Virus record (IMG/VR): IMGVR_UViG_3300021599_000853 | Coordinates: 1-64,000 of that record | DNA length: 64,000 bases | Origin: a virus | Strand: one strand, 5' to 3' | Shown here: positions 20,446 to 28,817 of the stretch, one piece after another | Layout of the letters: each line of letters opens with the position of its first letter | How positions within the stretch are numbered: position 1 is the first letter of the stretch | Program-made: the position numbers and the translations under genes | Notes under the pieces: model-generated | What the model saw: only the letters and a program-made list of their open reading frames with translations | Database searches by the model: none | Told to the model about the DNA's origin: nothing

Positions 20446-20898
20446 TTATATATTAATAATTATAAAATCAGATGATGAAAATGTTCCATTATTTACAGTG
20501 TAATCTATTTTAACTTTTGCGGTATATGGTTTAGTTGAAAAATCTGAAACTCTAAAAAGTCTATTATCCTCATCTTCCATAGAACCAACTAATCTATCGG
20601 GATCATCTTCAGCCGATGTAATACTAATAGAATTAATATCTAAATTTGGTATATATTTTCTAACACTTTCTCTTATTTCATCTTCAATAAGATTATATGA
20701 TACGACATCATTTTGTTCAAAAATATACTCATATATTCTTGTTCCAAAATCAGGTAGATAATATCTACTACCTTTTCTTGTTAGTAAAAGATGTAATAAG
20801 TTTGCTCTAACTTCTCTTTCAGGAGTTTCAGTCATTCTTAAAAAGTCACCTTTTCTACTATCTCTAAATGGATAATCTATACCATATGTTACTGCCAT
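20446..20898 (-). CDS. gp25: Baseplate wedge protein, gp25/gpW-like
   Basis: This 150-residue protein of the GPW/gp25 family has the characteristic pattern. It shows the early YPFRDSRKGDFLRM segment, then VRANLLHLLLTRKGSRYYLP, DFGTRIYEYIFEQND, and a helix EIRESVRKYIPNL with downstream beta strands. Gp25 is the sheath-contacting wedge component that nucleates sheath contraction. It precedes the gp6-like gene with a one-base gap and is separated from the upstream replication module by a terminator hairpin. It therefore probably opens a new late transcript. The leader carries TATATTTATT. Confidence 0.93.
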   Translation of the reverse strand: MAVTYGIDYPFRDSRKGDFLRMTETPEREVRANLLHLLLTRKGSRYYLPDFGTRIYEYIFEQNDVVSYNLIEDEIRESVRKYIPNLDINSISITSAEDDPDRLVGSMEDEDNRLFRVSDFSTKPYTAKVKIDYTVNNGTFSSSDFIIINI

Positions 20899-20937
20899 GA
20901 TAATAAATATAATGATATTCGAAATCTTTTTAAATGA

Positions 20938-20963
20938 AAAATCCAGACATATGTCTGGATTTT
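20938..20963 (-). terminator. Terminator-like 13-bp palindrome
   Basis: AAATCCAGACAT and its complement form a perfect palindrome of 13-bp arms. On the minus strand it is followed by a T run. It lies after the ribonucleotide reductase/DUF5522 genes and before gp25, as expected for the end of the replication transcript. Confidence 0.7.
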
Positions 20964-20984
20964 GTCCATGTTAATTATGGTGGT

Positions 20985-21037
20985 TTGGTTTTCACCCCCT
21001 GTATAACCAATCCTTAGATGCTCAAGGTACGCCTTGA
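20985..21037 (-). ncRNA. Possible structured 3' UTR, two hairpins
   Basis: Downstream of the DUF5522 stop, the minus-strand RNA can form UCAAGG-CGUA-CCUUGA (21022-21037) and UUGGUU-(14 nt)-AACCAA (20985-21010). The terminator palindrome follows. The region is less AT-rich than other intergenic DNA in the window. I see no tRNA cloverleaf or known riboswitch consensus, so it could be a 3' UTR stabiliser or a small RNA. Confidence 0.3.
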
Positions 21038-21044
21038 CGACAGA

Positions 21045-21242
21045 CTAATCTTTGAGGGAGTCATCCAATCCTTTTTTTAAAGTGGTATTATTTTTTTCTC
21101 CTTTAGGTTCATATGGACAATGTCTACATCCATTACCTGATGATCCACAACAATACCCTCTTTCTATGTGATATCTTTCAGTGAAGATAACTTTATTACC
21201 ATCAAGATAATAATGTGTTCCTTCAATAAATTCATTACTCAT
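21045..21242 (-). CDS. DUF5522-like small Cys-rich protein
   Basis: This 65-residue protein has the core TERYHIERGYCCGSSGNGCR followed by HCPYEP, the signature of DUF5522, a family of short proteins common in Bacteroidota. The four Cys and the His could bind a metal, though that is inferred. The C-terminal tail is charged and probably disordered. It starts nine bases after the ribonucleotide reductase stop, so the two are co-transcribed. Its role is unknown. The proximity may mean a link to reductase redox chemistry, for example as a small thiol partner, or may be incidental. Its presence supports a Bacteroidota host. Confidence 0.75.
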   Translation of the reverse strand: MSNEFIEGTHYYLDGNKVIFTERYHIERGYCCGSSGNGCRHCPYEPKGEKNNTTLKKGLDDSLKD

Positions 21243-21251
21243 TTTATTGAT

Positions 21252-23525
21252 TTAGATACTGGTTATTTCACAAGATCCACCACTACAGGCCATACTAGCA
21301 TAATCACTAATATCTTTATATTGTGGTTTGTCTAATATTTGACCAAAATCAACTTCTTTAAATTGACGAGTAACTGTTTCCCATTTATGGAAAAGATGAA
21401 CATCTTTCAAACAATAAACCATCTTCTTAAGATCACCTTTGAAGTAATTCTTAGCAAATTTTTTGGCTCTTGTTATCCAATAATTTTTTAAAAGAACTTG
21501 TTCTCTTGTTCCAGTCACAGGAAGTGGTGAATCTGTTTGTGTACTAATTAAAGTATCACAAGCCATCCATAAATTATTTTCAAAATAGTGAAGACCGTCG
21601 ATAACCAAACCAGATGCTAAAATAGATCCTTTACCATATTCTTCGACTATTTCATTTAGGTTTAATACAGATGTAAATGGTGCTTGATTAAAATCTTTGT
21701 CACCATAATCTGACATGAAACTTACTGCAGTGAAATAATCTCTTTCATTCCAAATATATTCAACAATAGCATCTTTATCGTCAATGATAACAGTACAACT
21801 TGTATTATGATTAACGGGGCTATATGTACATAATTCAGGATTGGTCCCTTCATTAACCCAATTTTGTTGTACCAATTTGATTAATTCAAGATGTTTAATA
21901 CCTTTCATATCTTTCTTGAATAAACCTTGTTTTGGATTTTCTACAGGTACAAATACAACATAATCACTCTTAGTTGATGACCATACACTTTCTTCAAGTA
22001 AGAAAGACATATTATCTTGTAACCATTTAGCAGTATTACTTTCTTTGTTCAATTGCATAATTCTGAAATATTTCTCAGAATGTTCTGGATGAATACCGCT
22101 AGCCGTTCCTAATACAACTGAAGCGTTGCCCGATGGTTTAACACAAGTAGTTCTTGCCGCTTGATTAATTTCAATAATCTGAGCAACTTCTTTATTTGTT
22201 CTCTTAACCACCTCAGCACCTTCTTTAAGTAATTCAGCATTAAATAATTTAGGGTTGTTCATCCAACCTGTTATACTAACACCTAATAATGCCTCTCTTT
22301 CAAATATTTTTCTACTAGTTTCACCTAAATAAGGGAAATTAGTATAACCCGCTTGTAAAGTACCTAATGTTGAAGCATCTTTACATGCTTTAAAGAATTT
22401 TTCTTTTGTTGTACATTTTTCAGCATTAATTTCTGTTAAATTACAACCTTGAATTCCAAATTTATCATTATTAGTTTTAGTGAATTCCTCAATATCATCA
22501 TAATGAATTTTTGAAAAATCAACATTCATTAATACAGGTATCTTTAAAATCTCAAAACATGGGTTGAACATATCAAACCAACTATTAGCAAAAACGAATC
22601 CAATATCATTTGCACCATCGTTTAATTTAACCAAGTATTCAAATTGTTCTCTTTTAACTTCACTTCTCAATAATAACACTGAATTATTACTTCTACCTCT
22701 TTGTGGGTTTTCAACTCTCCAATTACCTGTTTTTGCGTGAATCATTTCATCGTCGTTTGGATCTACGATCATATTCAAAGCTGAACGACGAACACCTCCA
22801 GATAACACAGCGTCTGCCGAATGACAAATAATATCAAAAGCTAATATAGGTCTAATTTCATTACCTTCTTTTTCAATCCATCTTTCAATTAATTGTTCTA
22901 TTTTTTCCAAAGACTGTTTTAAACCTTCGGGACCAGGTGCTTTAAATCCACCACTAATAAAAGAACCTTTCTCTCTAATTTGAGAATAATCAAATTTAAC
23001 TTCATAACCTGCGAACTCAGGAAAAGGTTGTCTGTCCACAAAGTAAGAAGACATTAACACCCCTAAAGCATCTGACCATCCTTCGATACTATCGTTGATA
23101 ACGAATGTTTTAGTACCGTTTAATCTTTTCTGAATTCTACTCAAATTCTTAACAAATGGTTTTAATAATCCACCACCAAATCCACATCCGGATAAAGCTA
23201 AGTAAAAAATTTCTTGGAAGACTCTGTTTCTGGCAATGTGACCTGACGTACAATTAAACATTCTTGTGTTATGTTTCATTATTTGTTCGTGACGATACTG
23301 TAAGTTTCTTTGTGAAGCTAAAACCAATTGGTCTTTCATACTTTCAAGTGCCGAATTGAAATATGGTAATAACTCATCTGTATATTTTTTATACTTTTTT
23401 CTGTGCCCATCCATGATGTTATCACATGCGTCTTCCCATGTTTCGTACCTTCCTTTTTCTTCTAACCATTTAAAATAATCTGAATGTAACTTTAAGTCAC
23501 TCAGAAATTTTTTACCTTTCTGCAT
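21252..23525 (-). CDS. nrdJ: Class II (B12-dependent) ribonucleotide reductase
   Basis: This 757-residue monomeric reductase resembles the Lactobacillus leichmannii RTPR type. It converts ribonucleotides to deoxyribonucleotides with adenosylcobalamin as radical source. Visible residues are C92 (MFNCTSGHI), the thiyl-radical pair C323/E325 (NPCFEI), the partner C361 (CNLTEIN), and a Gly-rich segment (SGCGFGGG, 112-119). Further in are KPSGNASVVLGTASGIHPEH and a C-terminal redox pair C747/C752 (CSGGSC). No small subunit gene accompanies it, as expected for class II. It lies downstream of the helicase gene and upstream of a DUF5522 gene. The enzyme works without oxygen, so phage dNTP supply would depend on host or environmental B12 but not on aerobic conditions. 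Confidence 0.93.
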   Translation of the reverse strand: MQKGKKFLSDLKLHSDYFKWLEEKGRYETWEDACDNIMDGHRKKYKKYTDELLPYFNSALESMKDQLVLASQRNLQYRHEQIMKHNTRMFNCTSGHIARNRVFQEIFYLALSGCGFGGGLLKPFVKNLSRIQKRLNGTKTFVINDSIEGWSDALGVLMSSYFVDRQPFPEFAGYEVKFDYSQIREKGSFISGGFKAPGPEGLKQSLEKIEQLIERWIEKEGNEIRPILAFDIICHSADAVLSGGVRRSALNMIVDPNDDEMIHAKTGNWRVENPQRGRSNNSVLLLRSEVKREQFEYLVKLNDGANDIGFVFANSWFDMFNPCFEILKIPVLMNVDFSKIHYDDIEEFTKTNNDKFGIQGCNLTEINAEKCTTKEKFFKACKDASTLGTLQAGYTNFPYLGETSRKIFEREALLGVSITGWMNNPKLFNAELLKEGAEVVKRTNKEVAQIIEINQAARTTCVKPSGNASVVLGTASGIHPEHSEKYFRIMQLNKESNTAKWLQDNMSFLLEESVWSSTKSDYVVFVPVENPKQGLFKKDMKGIKHLELIKLVQQNWVNEGTNPELCTYSPVNHNTSCTVIIDDKDAIVEYIWNERDYFTAVSFMSDYGDKDFNQAPFTSVLNLNEIVEEYGKGSILASGLVIDGLHYFENNLWMACDTLISTQTDSPLPVTGTREQVLLKNYWITRAKKFAKNYFKGDLKKMVYCLKDVHLFHKWETVTRQFKEVDFGQILDKPQYKDISDYASMACSGGSCEITSI

Positions 23526-23551
23526 TTTTTTCTAATTTATGTTTATGTTTA

Positions 23552-24925
23552 TTATTTTTTTGACATCTCTTGTCTTCTTTGAAAAGCTTCTTTTGCTCTA
23601 TTTCTTTCCTTCTCAATTTTTTGTTCTTCATGACCAAGTAATGTATTTTGAGATTCGGTATCGATAATCAAATATTCATTATCAAATCTACAATTTTGGA
23701 AAATAACACCATCAGCCCCAATACGTGATTTTAATAAAGTTAATGTTGCCAATTTATGTTCTTTCTGTTCTATTGTTTTTCCGATCGATATAATTACATG
23801 ACCTATTTGGGCTTTTTTAATTGATCCACCCATTTGATCTGTTGTTACAACTTCAGAAGAAATAGAATTACGATTACCTTGTGTTGCGGTCCAAATGGCT
23901 ATATCAAATTCAGTTGTCATCGCCTCTAAACTTCTCATTATTGAACCCTCACCTTTCCATTCTTCACCATCAGTAGATCTTTCAGGTGATAAACAATCAA
24001 CATAGTCTATTATCAATAAATCTATGTTAAATCCTTCATTTTTGAATTTTCTAATTTTTGATTTTATTTCTGATATACTAACAGAATCACTTGGTAATTT
24101 TAAGATTTTAATTTCACCATTGGTATTTTTATTTACATCATTTACTTTTTCAATTACTTCAGATTCACGATCAGGTTGATCATCTGGTGCAATACCTGTC
24201 CATATAGTATAATGTTTTCTTTTTACACTATTAACATTATCTTCGAAAATTATTTGTAAAACATTAAAACCATATATAAATGAAGTGTTCGCAATTTTTG
24301 TTAAGATTGTTGTTTTACCTGTACCTGTAGGAGCCAATACAACCCCTAATTCACCTCTACCTAATCCACCTTTTAATAAATTATCAATTCCATTTATACC
24401 TGTCGGTAATGGATGTCTATAGTCTTTTTTAAGAGCATCTTCTATATTATCAAAAACATCCACAGCATCTTCGTTACTAATACCAACTTGTAAAGCTTTT
24501 TGGATAATTTGTTCAATTTTATTATATGATTCAAATTCTCCATTTTCAATTATTGTCGATACTTTCTTTAATTCTCTTTTTAAATTTTGTTGTTTACAGA
24601 ATCTTAAAGCGGTATCTTGAACATATGAAGTATCTTGATCACTTTCTTTTATATTGTTTAAAGTATCTAAATGTATTTTACCTGTTTCATTAGTAGTATT
24701 TTCGGCCATTATTTTTTGACCTAATGTATTATAATCGGGAATTTTATTGTATGTAACATATAATTCTTTTAAATTTTCCATGATATATTTAAAAGAATTA
24801 TTATCAAAATACTTACTATCGATTACATCTATAATTGTTTCTCCATATTTTTTATCCTCTATAATTGATTTAATCAGTGATTGTTGAAATGATGATCCTA
24901 AGTGCCCAAAGTTTTTTTCTTTCAT
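23552..24925 (-). CDS. gp41: Replicative DNA helicase, DnaB/gp41-like
   Basis: This 457-residue protein has an N-terminal DnaB-type helical domain (about 10-150). Its RecA-like motor has a Walker A (APTGTGKTT, 198-206), a Walker B (LLIIDYVD, 303-310) and a late motif GGSIKKAQIGHVI. The spacing and TGINGIDNLLKGGLGRGELG entry match hexameric DnaB/T4 gp41 helicases, which unwind the fork 5'-3' on the lagging strand. It sits between the small duplicated protein (24937-25383) and the reductase. No primase (gp61) is visible in the window, so priming must be encoded elsewhere. Confidence 0.88.
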   Translation of the reverse strand: MKEKNFGHLGSSFQQSLIKSIIEDKKYGETIIDVIDSKYFDNNSFKYIMENLKELYVTYNKIPDYNTLGQKIMAENTTNETGKIHLDTLNNIKESDQDTSYVQDTALRFCKQQNLKRELKKVSTIIENGEFESYNKIEQIIQKALQVGISNEDAVDVFDNIEDALKKDYRHPLPTGINGIDNLLKGGLGRGELGVVLAPTGTGKTTILTKIANTSFIYGFNVLQIIFEDNVNSVKRKHYTIWTGIAPDDQPDRESEVIEKVNDVNKNTNGEIKILKLPSDSVSISEIKSKIRKFKNEGFNIDLLIIDYVDCLSPERSTDGEEWKGEGSIMRSLEAMTTEFDIAIWTATQGNRNSISSEVVTTDQMGGSIKKAQIGHVIISIGKTIEQKEHKLATLTLLKSRIGADGVIFQNCRFDNEYLIIDTESQNTLLGHEEQKIEKERNRAKEAFQRRQEMSKK

Positions 24926-24936
24926 AATAATTTTTA

Positions 24937-25383
24937 TTAAAGTTCGTATTGTAAATAAGTTGTTTCTGGTTGTGACATTGACAAAATTTCAGTCAAATCT
25001 GACAAAATTTCTTTAAGTCTTGGTCTAATATCAACCGTGTACCTAACCTTTGGGTGATAATAGTGAGCCGGAAACGTTCTTTGAATAAATACATCGTCAC
25101 CCAACTTAATTTGTAGTAAAAAATATTCTTCCACCTTCTCATTTACATCTTCCACATTATCGGAATTCAAAAAATAATTTTGATTTTCACACAGATAATC
25201 GGAACTTTTTATTTTTAAATCTTCAGAAATTTTATCCGAAATTTCTTTTACATAGTAATGTAAATCCATTGATTGTCTTGTTTTAGGATTGTGATCCTTT
25301 ACATTAAAAAACCTTTGGCAGATAATGTTTTTTTCGAGTGTTAATAAAAACTCAAATTTTGTGATTTCTTGATTGTTAATCAT
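24937..25383 (-). CDS. Hypothetical protein with internal duplication
   Basis: This 148-residue protein contains two copies of a domain of about 50 residues. Copy one runs from FEFLLTLEKNIICQRFF to the KEISDKISEDL helix; copy two from YFLLQIKLGDDVFIQRTF to the KEILSDLTEIL helix. They share L-x-I...I-x-QR-x-F...H-x-PK-x-R...D...KEI. I recognise no family. It overlaps the 5' nuclease gene by 8 bases and precedes the helicase, so a replication accessory role (helicase loading or fork protein) is plausible from position. It could occupy the niche of T4 gp59 or another small mediator, but sequence does not show that. Confidence 0.6.
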   Translation of the reverse strand: MINNQEITKFEFLLTLEKNIICQRFFNVKDHNPKTRQSMDLHYYVKEISDKISEDLKIKSSDYLCENQNYFLNSDNVEDVNEKVEEYFLLQIKLGDDVFIQRTFPAHYYHPKVRYTVDIRPRLKEILSDLTEILSMSQPETTYLQYEL

Positions 25384-26395
25384 TGTTTTTAATTTTAATT
25401 ATTCTTTTATTTTTTTCTTTTCTGGTTAATCTTAGGAATGGATTAAAGAATACGGTCCAAGCGTCGTCTCTTTTTGGTAAAACCTGAAATAGACCATCTT
25501 CCATCATCATTTTTATTGTGTTTTTATATGATCTACCTTCAGGATCTAATGTCCCATTAATTAATGATTGTATGTCTTCGATTGATTCTTCGGTTAAGAA
25601 TGGTTGATCTAAACTAACTACCTTGGTAGTTAATTCATAAAATTCTTCTTCTAAGATACCTTTTTTAGTTACCCCACCCAATAGATTTAATATTACCTTG
25701 TTGGTCTTATCATTTTCAAATAGAGTGTTGGTTTTTTCTCTAATTTCTTCTATTGTCAATGGAGTGTGTTTGATCTCAGGAAATATAGATAATAATCTTT
25801 TAATTCCGAAATTTCTGATACCGAAAATATTATCAGACGAGTCACCACATAAAATTTTGGCAATCTTTACATTTTTAATGTGAATTTCTTCCTTTAGATA
25901 AAAAATTGTATCATTTTCTCTGTATAACTTACCGTGACTTGGATTAAAAATTATTGTATTATCGGAAACTAATTGTGTTAAATCACCATCTGATGAATAA
26001 ATAATTTTATTTTCTTTTGGGGAGTTTTGAACATAGTATGCAATACAATCATCTGTTTCACAATAATCATATTCACCTTGTCTAACATATACCTCTTCAA
26101 GATACTGTTTTATTCTATTCCTTTGATAGTTGTACGAACCTATTTCCTCTTCGGATTTTAGTCTAGATCTTCTATTGTCTTTGTATCCTTCATAAATTCG
26201 TTTACGTTGAATAGAACCTTCGTGTCCATCCCAAAAAACGACAATCTTGTCTAAATTATAGACCTCAAAAGATTTTCTAAGAGTATTAAGAAAATGGTAA
26301 ATACCTCCGATATGTTGACCCTTATAGAAGTAATTTTTAACACCGTAAAAACCAATCGTAAGTAAATTGTCCCCATCAACAATGAGTGTTGACAT
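25376..26395 (-). CDS. 5'-3' nuclease / RNase H, FEN-like
   Basis: This 339-residue protein has the FEN/5'-nuclease arrangement of acidic residues. They are IVDGDN near the start, VFWDGHEG (about 53-60), YCETDDCIAYY (about 112-122), SSDGDLTQL (about 134-142) and GDSSDNIFG (about 184-192), the last opening the helix-hairpin region IRNFGIKR. This matches the T4 RNase H (gp rnh) and T5 exonuclease family, which remove RNA primers and 5' flaps. It is located directly upstream of the helicase group. The N-terminal ATG at 26395 gives the exact first strand (STLIVDGDN). Confidence 0.88.
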   Translation of the reverse strand: MSTLIVDGDNLLTIGFYGVKNYFYKGQHIGGIYHFLNTLRKSFEVYNLDKIVVFWDGHEGSIQRKRIYEGYKDNRRSRLKSEEEIGSYNYQRNRIKQYLEEVYVRQGEYDYCETDDCIAYYVQNSPKENKIIYSSDGDLTQLVSDNTIIFNPSHGKLYRENDTIFYLKEEIHIKNVKIAKILCGDSSDNIFGIRNFGIKRLLSIFPEIKHTPLTIEEIREKTNTLFENDKTNKVILNLLGGVTKKGILEEEFYELTTKVVSLDQPFLTEESIEDIQSLINGTLDPEGRSYKNTIKMMMEDGLFQVLPKRDDAWTVFFNPFLRLTRKEKNKRIIKIKNND

Positions 26396-26426
26396 TAAAA
26401 TTTGTATTATTGGTTAAAAAATATTG

Positions 26427-27434
26427 TTACCCCTCAATTTCTTCTTCATCACTATATGAAGTTGACTCTACTAAATCAAAATCACCACCTAATTTTTGTG
26501 ACCAAAATTCAGAATATTTTTTCTTATATTCTTCTTCAGCTTCTTTAGTATCAGGAATATATCCGTTATGTACTGCAATAATCTTACCATCCTTATACGT
26601 AAGACCGTTTACGTGATTTTTAATAATAGAAATTTTAGTTCTAATGGCATATGCGATTTTTCTTCCATCTTTTCTTGCTTCAATAGGATTGATACCTGCT
26701 TTCTTTTGATTACCAAATAAGAAAATTAATGAAGACGCCAACCATAATGCTTCACCACCTTTTGCCTTAATTTCTGGTTGTCCAAATGGGTTATCCGGTA
26801 AGTCGACCCATGGTTGATTAACAACAACCATCGTATTAATTAATGGGTTGTTTGCGGTTGGGTAATCTTCTTTTTTAGATTTAGAAATTCTTGAATGAAT
26901 ACCCATACCAATTTTATCAGATAATGCGGCTGCGTTATGCATTTTACCACCCTTCCCTTCAAAAGTCATTTTACATGGAATAGAACCAACAGAATCCCAT
27001 AAAAATAATATTGATCTATCAATTTCACCTTTTTCTTGTGCGTCTAATATTTCATTAATAAAATCAGTTGCTTGTTCAATATATTCAAAACTATCATTAA
27101 AAATGAAATCACCATCCCACTCACCATTACTATCTTTTTCGGCCTGTAACCCCAATTCAACAGCGTGATCCCAACTCCATTTTTTTTCTGTTATAATAAA
27201 AACAGGTAAATGACCTTTTTTCTGAGCATCAGCCGCAGCCAACACTAACGCAGTTGTTTTAGATGAATTTGAATGTCCTAAAAACATATTAATTCCTCCC
27301 ATTACAGGACCAGGCAATCCACATGCATTTAGAAACGCGTCACCACAATAGTAAAAATTTGTTTCTTTATATTTTGTTTTTGATGAAAATTTTTCTTTAT
27401 AATTGAATTCTTTTTTCTTAATTGACTTGGCCAT
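26427..27434 (-). CDS. uvsX: UvsX/RecA-like recombinase
   Basis: This 335-residue RecA-family ATPase has an unusual Walker A, GHSNSSKTT at about 48-56, where the usual Gly before Lys is Ser. T4 UvsX also deviates at this point. The Walker B is ILFLWDSVG (about 142-150), with a likely L2/L1-type loop ANNPLINTMVVVNQPW and a GGEALWLASS segment. UvsX forms filaments on single-stranded DNA for recombination-dependent replication and repair. It lies next to the SSB gene, separated by a strong terminator, and its C-terminal tail is acidic, as in RecA/UvsX. Confidence 0.88.
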   Translation of the reverse strand: MAKSIKKKEFNYKEKFSSKTKYKETNFYYCGDAFLNACGLPGPVMGGINMFLGHSNSSKTTALVLAAADAQKKGHLPVFIITEKKWSWDHAVELGLQAEKDSNGEWDGDFIFNDSFEYIEQATDFINEILDAQEKGEIDRSILFLWDSVGSIPCKMTFEGKGGKMHNAAALSDKIGMGIHSRISKSKKEDYPTANNPLINTMVVVNQPWVDLPDNPFGQPEIKAKGGEALWLASSLIFLFGNQKKAGINPIEARKDGRKIAYAIRTKISIIKNHVNGLTYKDGKIIAVHNGYIPDTKEAEEEYKKKYSEFWSQKLGGDFDLVESTSYSDEEEIEG

Positions 27435-27464
27435 TATATGTATATTAAAATATTATTATTAAAA

Positions 27465-27505
27465 AAGAACATAGACACTATGTCTATGTTTGTGTCTATG
27501 TTCTT
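27465..27505 (-). terminator. Intrinsic terminator after SSB
   Basis: Arms of 14 bp (AAGAACATAGACAC and its complement) enclose a 13-base loop. On the minus strand the stem is followed by TTTTTT. It lies 7 bases after the SSB stop and before uvsX. The inner loop repeats part of the arm (GTCTATG), so an alternative fold is possible. Confidence 0.85.
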
Positions 27506-27511
27506 ATTGGT

Positions 27512-28342
27512 TTAGAACGGTAAATCACTATCTACCTCATCATCTTGTGTATCTTGGGTTGTATGTGTGTTACCAATATTTGTTTCTTGTGTTGAATTGG
27601 AAACCCACTTTTTTGAATCTGAATCCCATTTTGGGACTTCTCCATTTGCAACCATTTCAAGATATTCAAATGGTTTTTTAGAATAAACATCTGTCCATAC
27701 CAAATCATCCTCTAACCATTCTTTTGATAATTCAGCATCTGTACTAAGTGGTCCCGAATCTTCAGGAATAATTGAACTTATTGATGTATATTCTTTACCA
27801 TTACCTGATTTTGTTAAAGATAAAGTAAGGATTAAATCACGACCCTTTTCAGAATCTGTAATATCACCTTTATTTCTCCAAATAGGGACGATTTTATCTA
27901 AAACCCCTTCTCCTTTTGTGTTATGTTTAAATCTCCAAAACTTAACTCCATCTTGTTCGTTTTCTCTATCGATTACTTTTACAATATAAAACTTTTTTGA
28001 TCTATATTGTCTAGCCAATTCTTTATCTGAAGGATCTCCGGACATAACTAACCCTTCGGCGACTTCATTCAAAGGTGATCTACCACCTTCTTGTGCTGGA
28101 TCGTATAATTTAACCCATTTTCCGTCAACTTGAATTTCGTGAAATTTAACCTCAATAAATGGTGAAGACCCATCCTTTGTTGGAAGAATTCGAATTCTTT
28201 TTTCTTGTGTTTTAACTCCTTTTGGTAAAATAGTAGTAAAATACTTTTTCATTCTCTCTTCTTGTGAGACTTTGTTTACGTTGCCACCTGTGGCTTGTTT
28301 GTTTTTTTCGTACTGTGCGAGTACTGAATCTAATGCTGACAT
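27512..28342 (-). CDS. gp32: Single-stranded DNA-binding protein, gp32-like
   Basis: This 276-residue protein is probably the T4 gp32 analogue. It has an N-terminal basic region with EERMKKYF, an OB-like core (RIRILPT ... SKKFYIVKVIDRE ... KFWRFKHN), and a Ser/Thr-rich linker ending in an acidic tail DDEVDSDLPF. That tail is the classic protein-interaction tip of SSBs. It differs from T4 gp32 in having no Cys at all, so the zinc ribbon of gp32 is absent. The gene is flanked by terminators on both sides (28395-28418 and 27465-27505). It therefore appears to be an isolated, separately expressed unit, which suits a stoichiometric protein. Confidence 0.82.
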   Translation of the reverse strand: MSALDSVLAQYEKNKQATGGNVNKVSQEERMKKYFTTILPKGVKTQEKRIRILPTKDGSSPFIEVKFHEIQVDGKWVKLYDPAQEGGRSPLNEVAEGLVMSGDPSDKELARQYRSKKFYIVKVIDRENEQDGVKFWRFKHNTKGEGVLDKIVPIWRNKGDITDSEKGRDLILTLSLTKSGNGKEYTSISSIIPEDSGPLSTDAELSKEWLEDDLVWTDVYSKKPFEYLEMVANGEVPKWDSDSKKWVSNSTQETNIGNTHTTQDTQDDEVDSDLPF

Positions 28343-28394
28343 GTTTAAAAATTTAAATGTTTATAAAATGATTATGATAAAATATAAATAAAAA

Positions 28395-28418
28395 AAACCA
28401 GATTAAAAAATCTGGTTT
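28395..28418 (-). terminator. Intrinsic terminator before SSB
   Basis: A 10-bp stem (AAACCAGATT / AATCTGGTTT) with a 4-base loop is followed on the minus strand by TTTTTTT. It closes the transcript containing the Dps-like gene and isolates the SSB gene, whose promoter must lie between about 28343 and 28394. Confidence 0.85.
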
Positions 28419-28445
28419 AATTTTTTTTAAAAAATATCTTTTTAT

Positions 28446-28817
28446 TTATTCCTGTGTTAGTAAATATGACAATTTGTACATTTCCCCTAAAATTTCATCT
28501 CTAATATTTAACAAATTAGTATCTGTTTGGTCAAGTTCTTTTGTAAAATTAACCAATCCATTTGTTACCGCACTTATAAAGTTATTCACATCTAACTCAT
28601 TCAAATTTAATAACTCTATTTTTTTAGTTTCTTCATCTAAAATAAATCTACCATATTTACCCATTGCCTGCTCGACATACTCATCTATTAAATCATTTAT
28701 TTTATTATATGTGTCACCAAAAGCAGAATGTCTTGCATGGCCCTTAGTTTGCCAATGATTTATTTTTAATTGTAGTTGTAAACCTAAAAAAAAGTTTACA
28801 TTAGAAGCTATATTCAT
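28446..28817 (-). CDS. DUF5856-like, Dps/ferritin-like helical protein
   Basis: This 123-residue all-helical protein has the pattern KINHWQTKGHARHSAFGDTY, then INDLIDEYVEQAMGKYGRF, near its N terminus. This is the signature of the DUF5856 family known from T4-like phages and reminiscent of Dps helices (HWQT...H...). The conserved His, Asp and Glu residues could form a metal site, but this is inferred. Start ATG 28817 overlaps the end of the upstream gene by 17 bases. It ends shortly before a terminator. Function in phages is unknown; DNA protection or iron handling would fit Dps. Confidence 0.7.
   Translation of the reverse strand: MNIASNVNFFLGLQLQLKINHWQTKGHARHSAFGDTYNKINDLIDEYVEQAMGKYGRFILDEETKKIELLNLNELDVNNFISAVTNGLVNFTKELDQTDTNLLNIRDEILGEMYKLSYLLTQE

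Noticed and set aside
20970-20985. ACCACCA, tRNA/tmRNA 3' end-like, on the minus strand
   Set aside because: No matching acceptor 5' strand or T-arm could be found upstream.
26427-27434. Walker A GHSNSSKTT read as a broken ATPase
   Set aside because: T4 UvsX also departs from the Gly before Lys, so the change does not imply loss of function.
28383-28390. Plus-strand TATAAATA, the T4 late core
   Set aside because: It points away from the adjacent minus-strand SSB gene and there is no plus-strand gene to drive.
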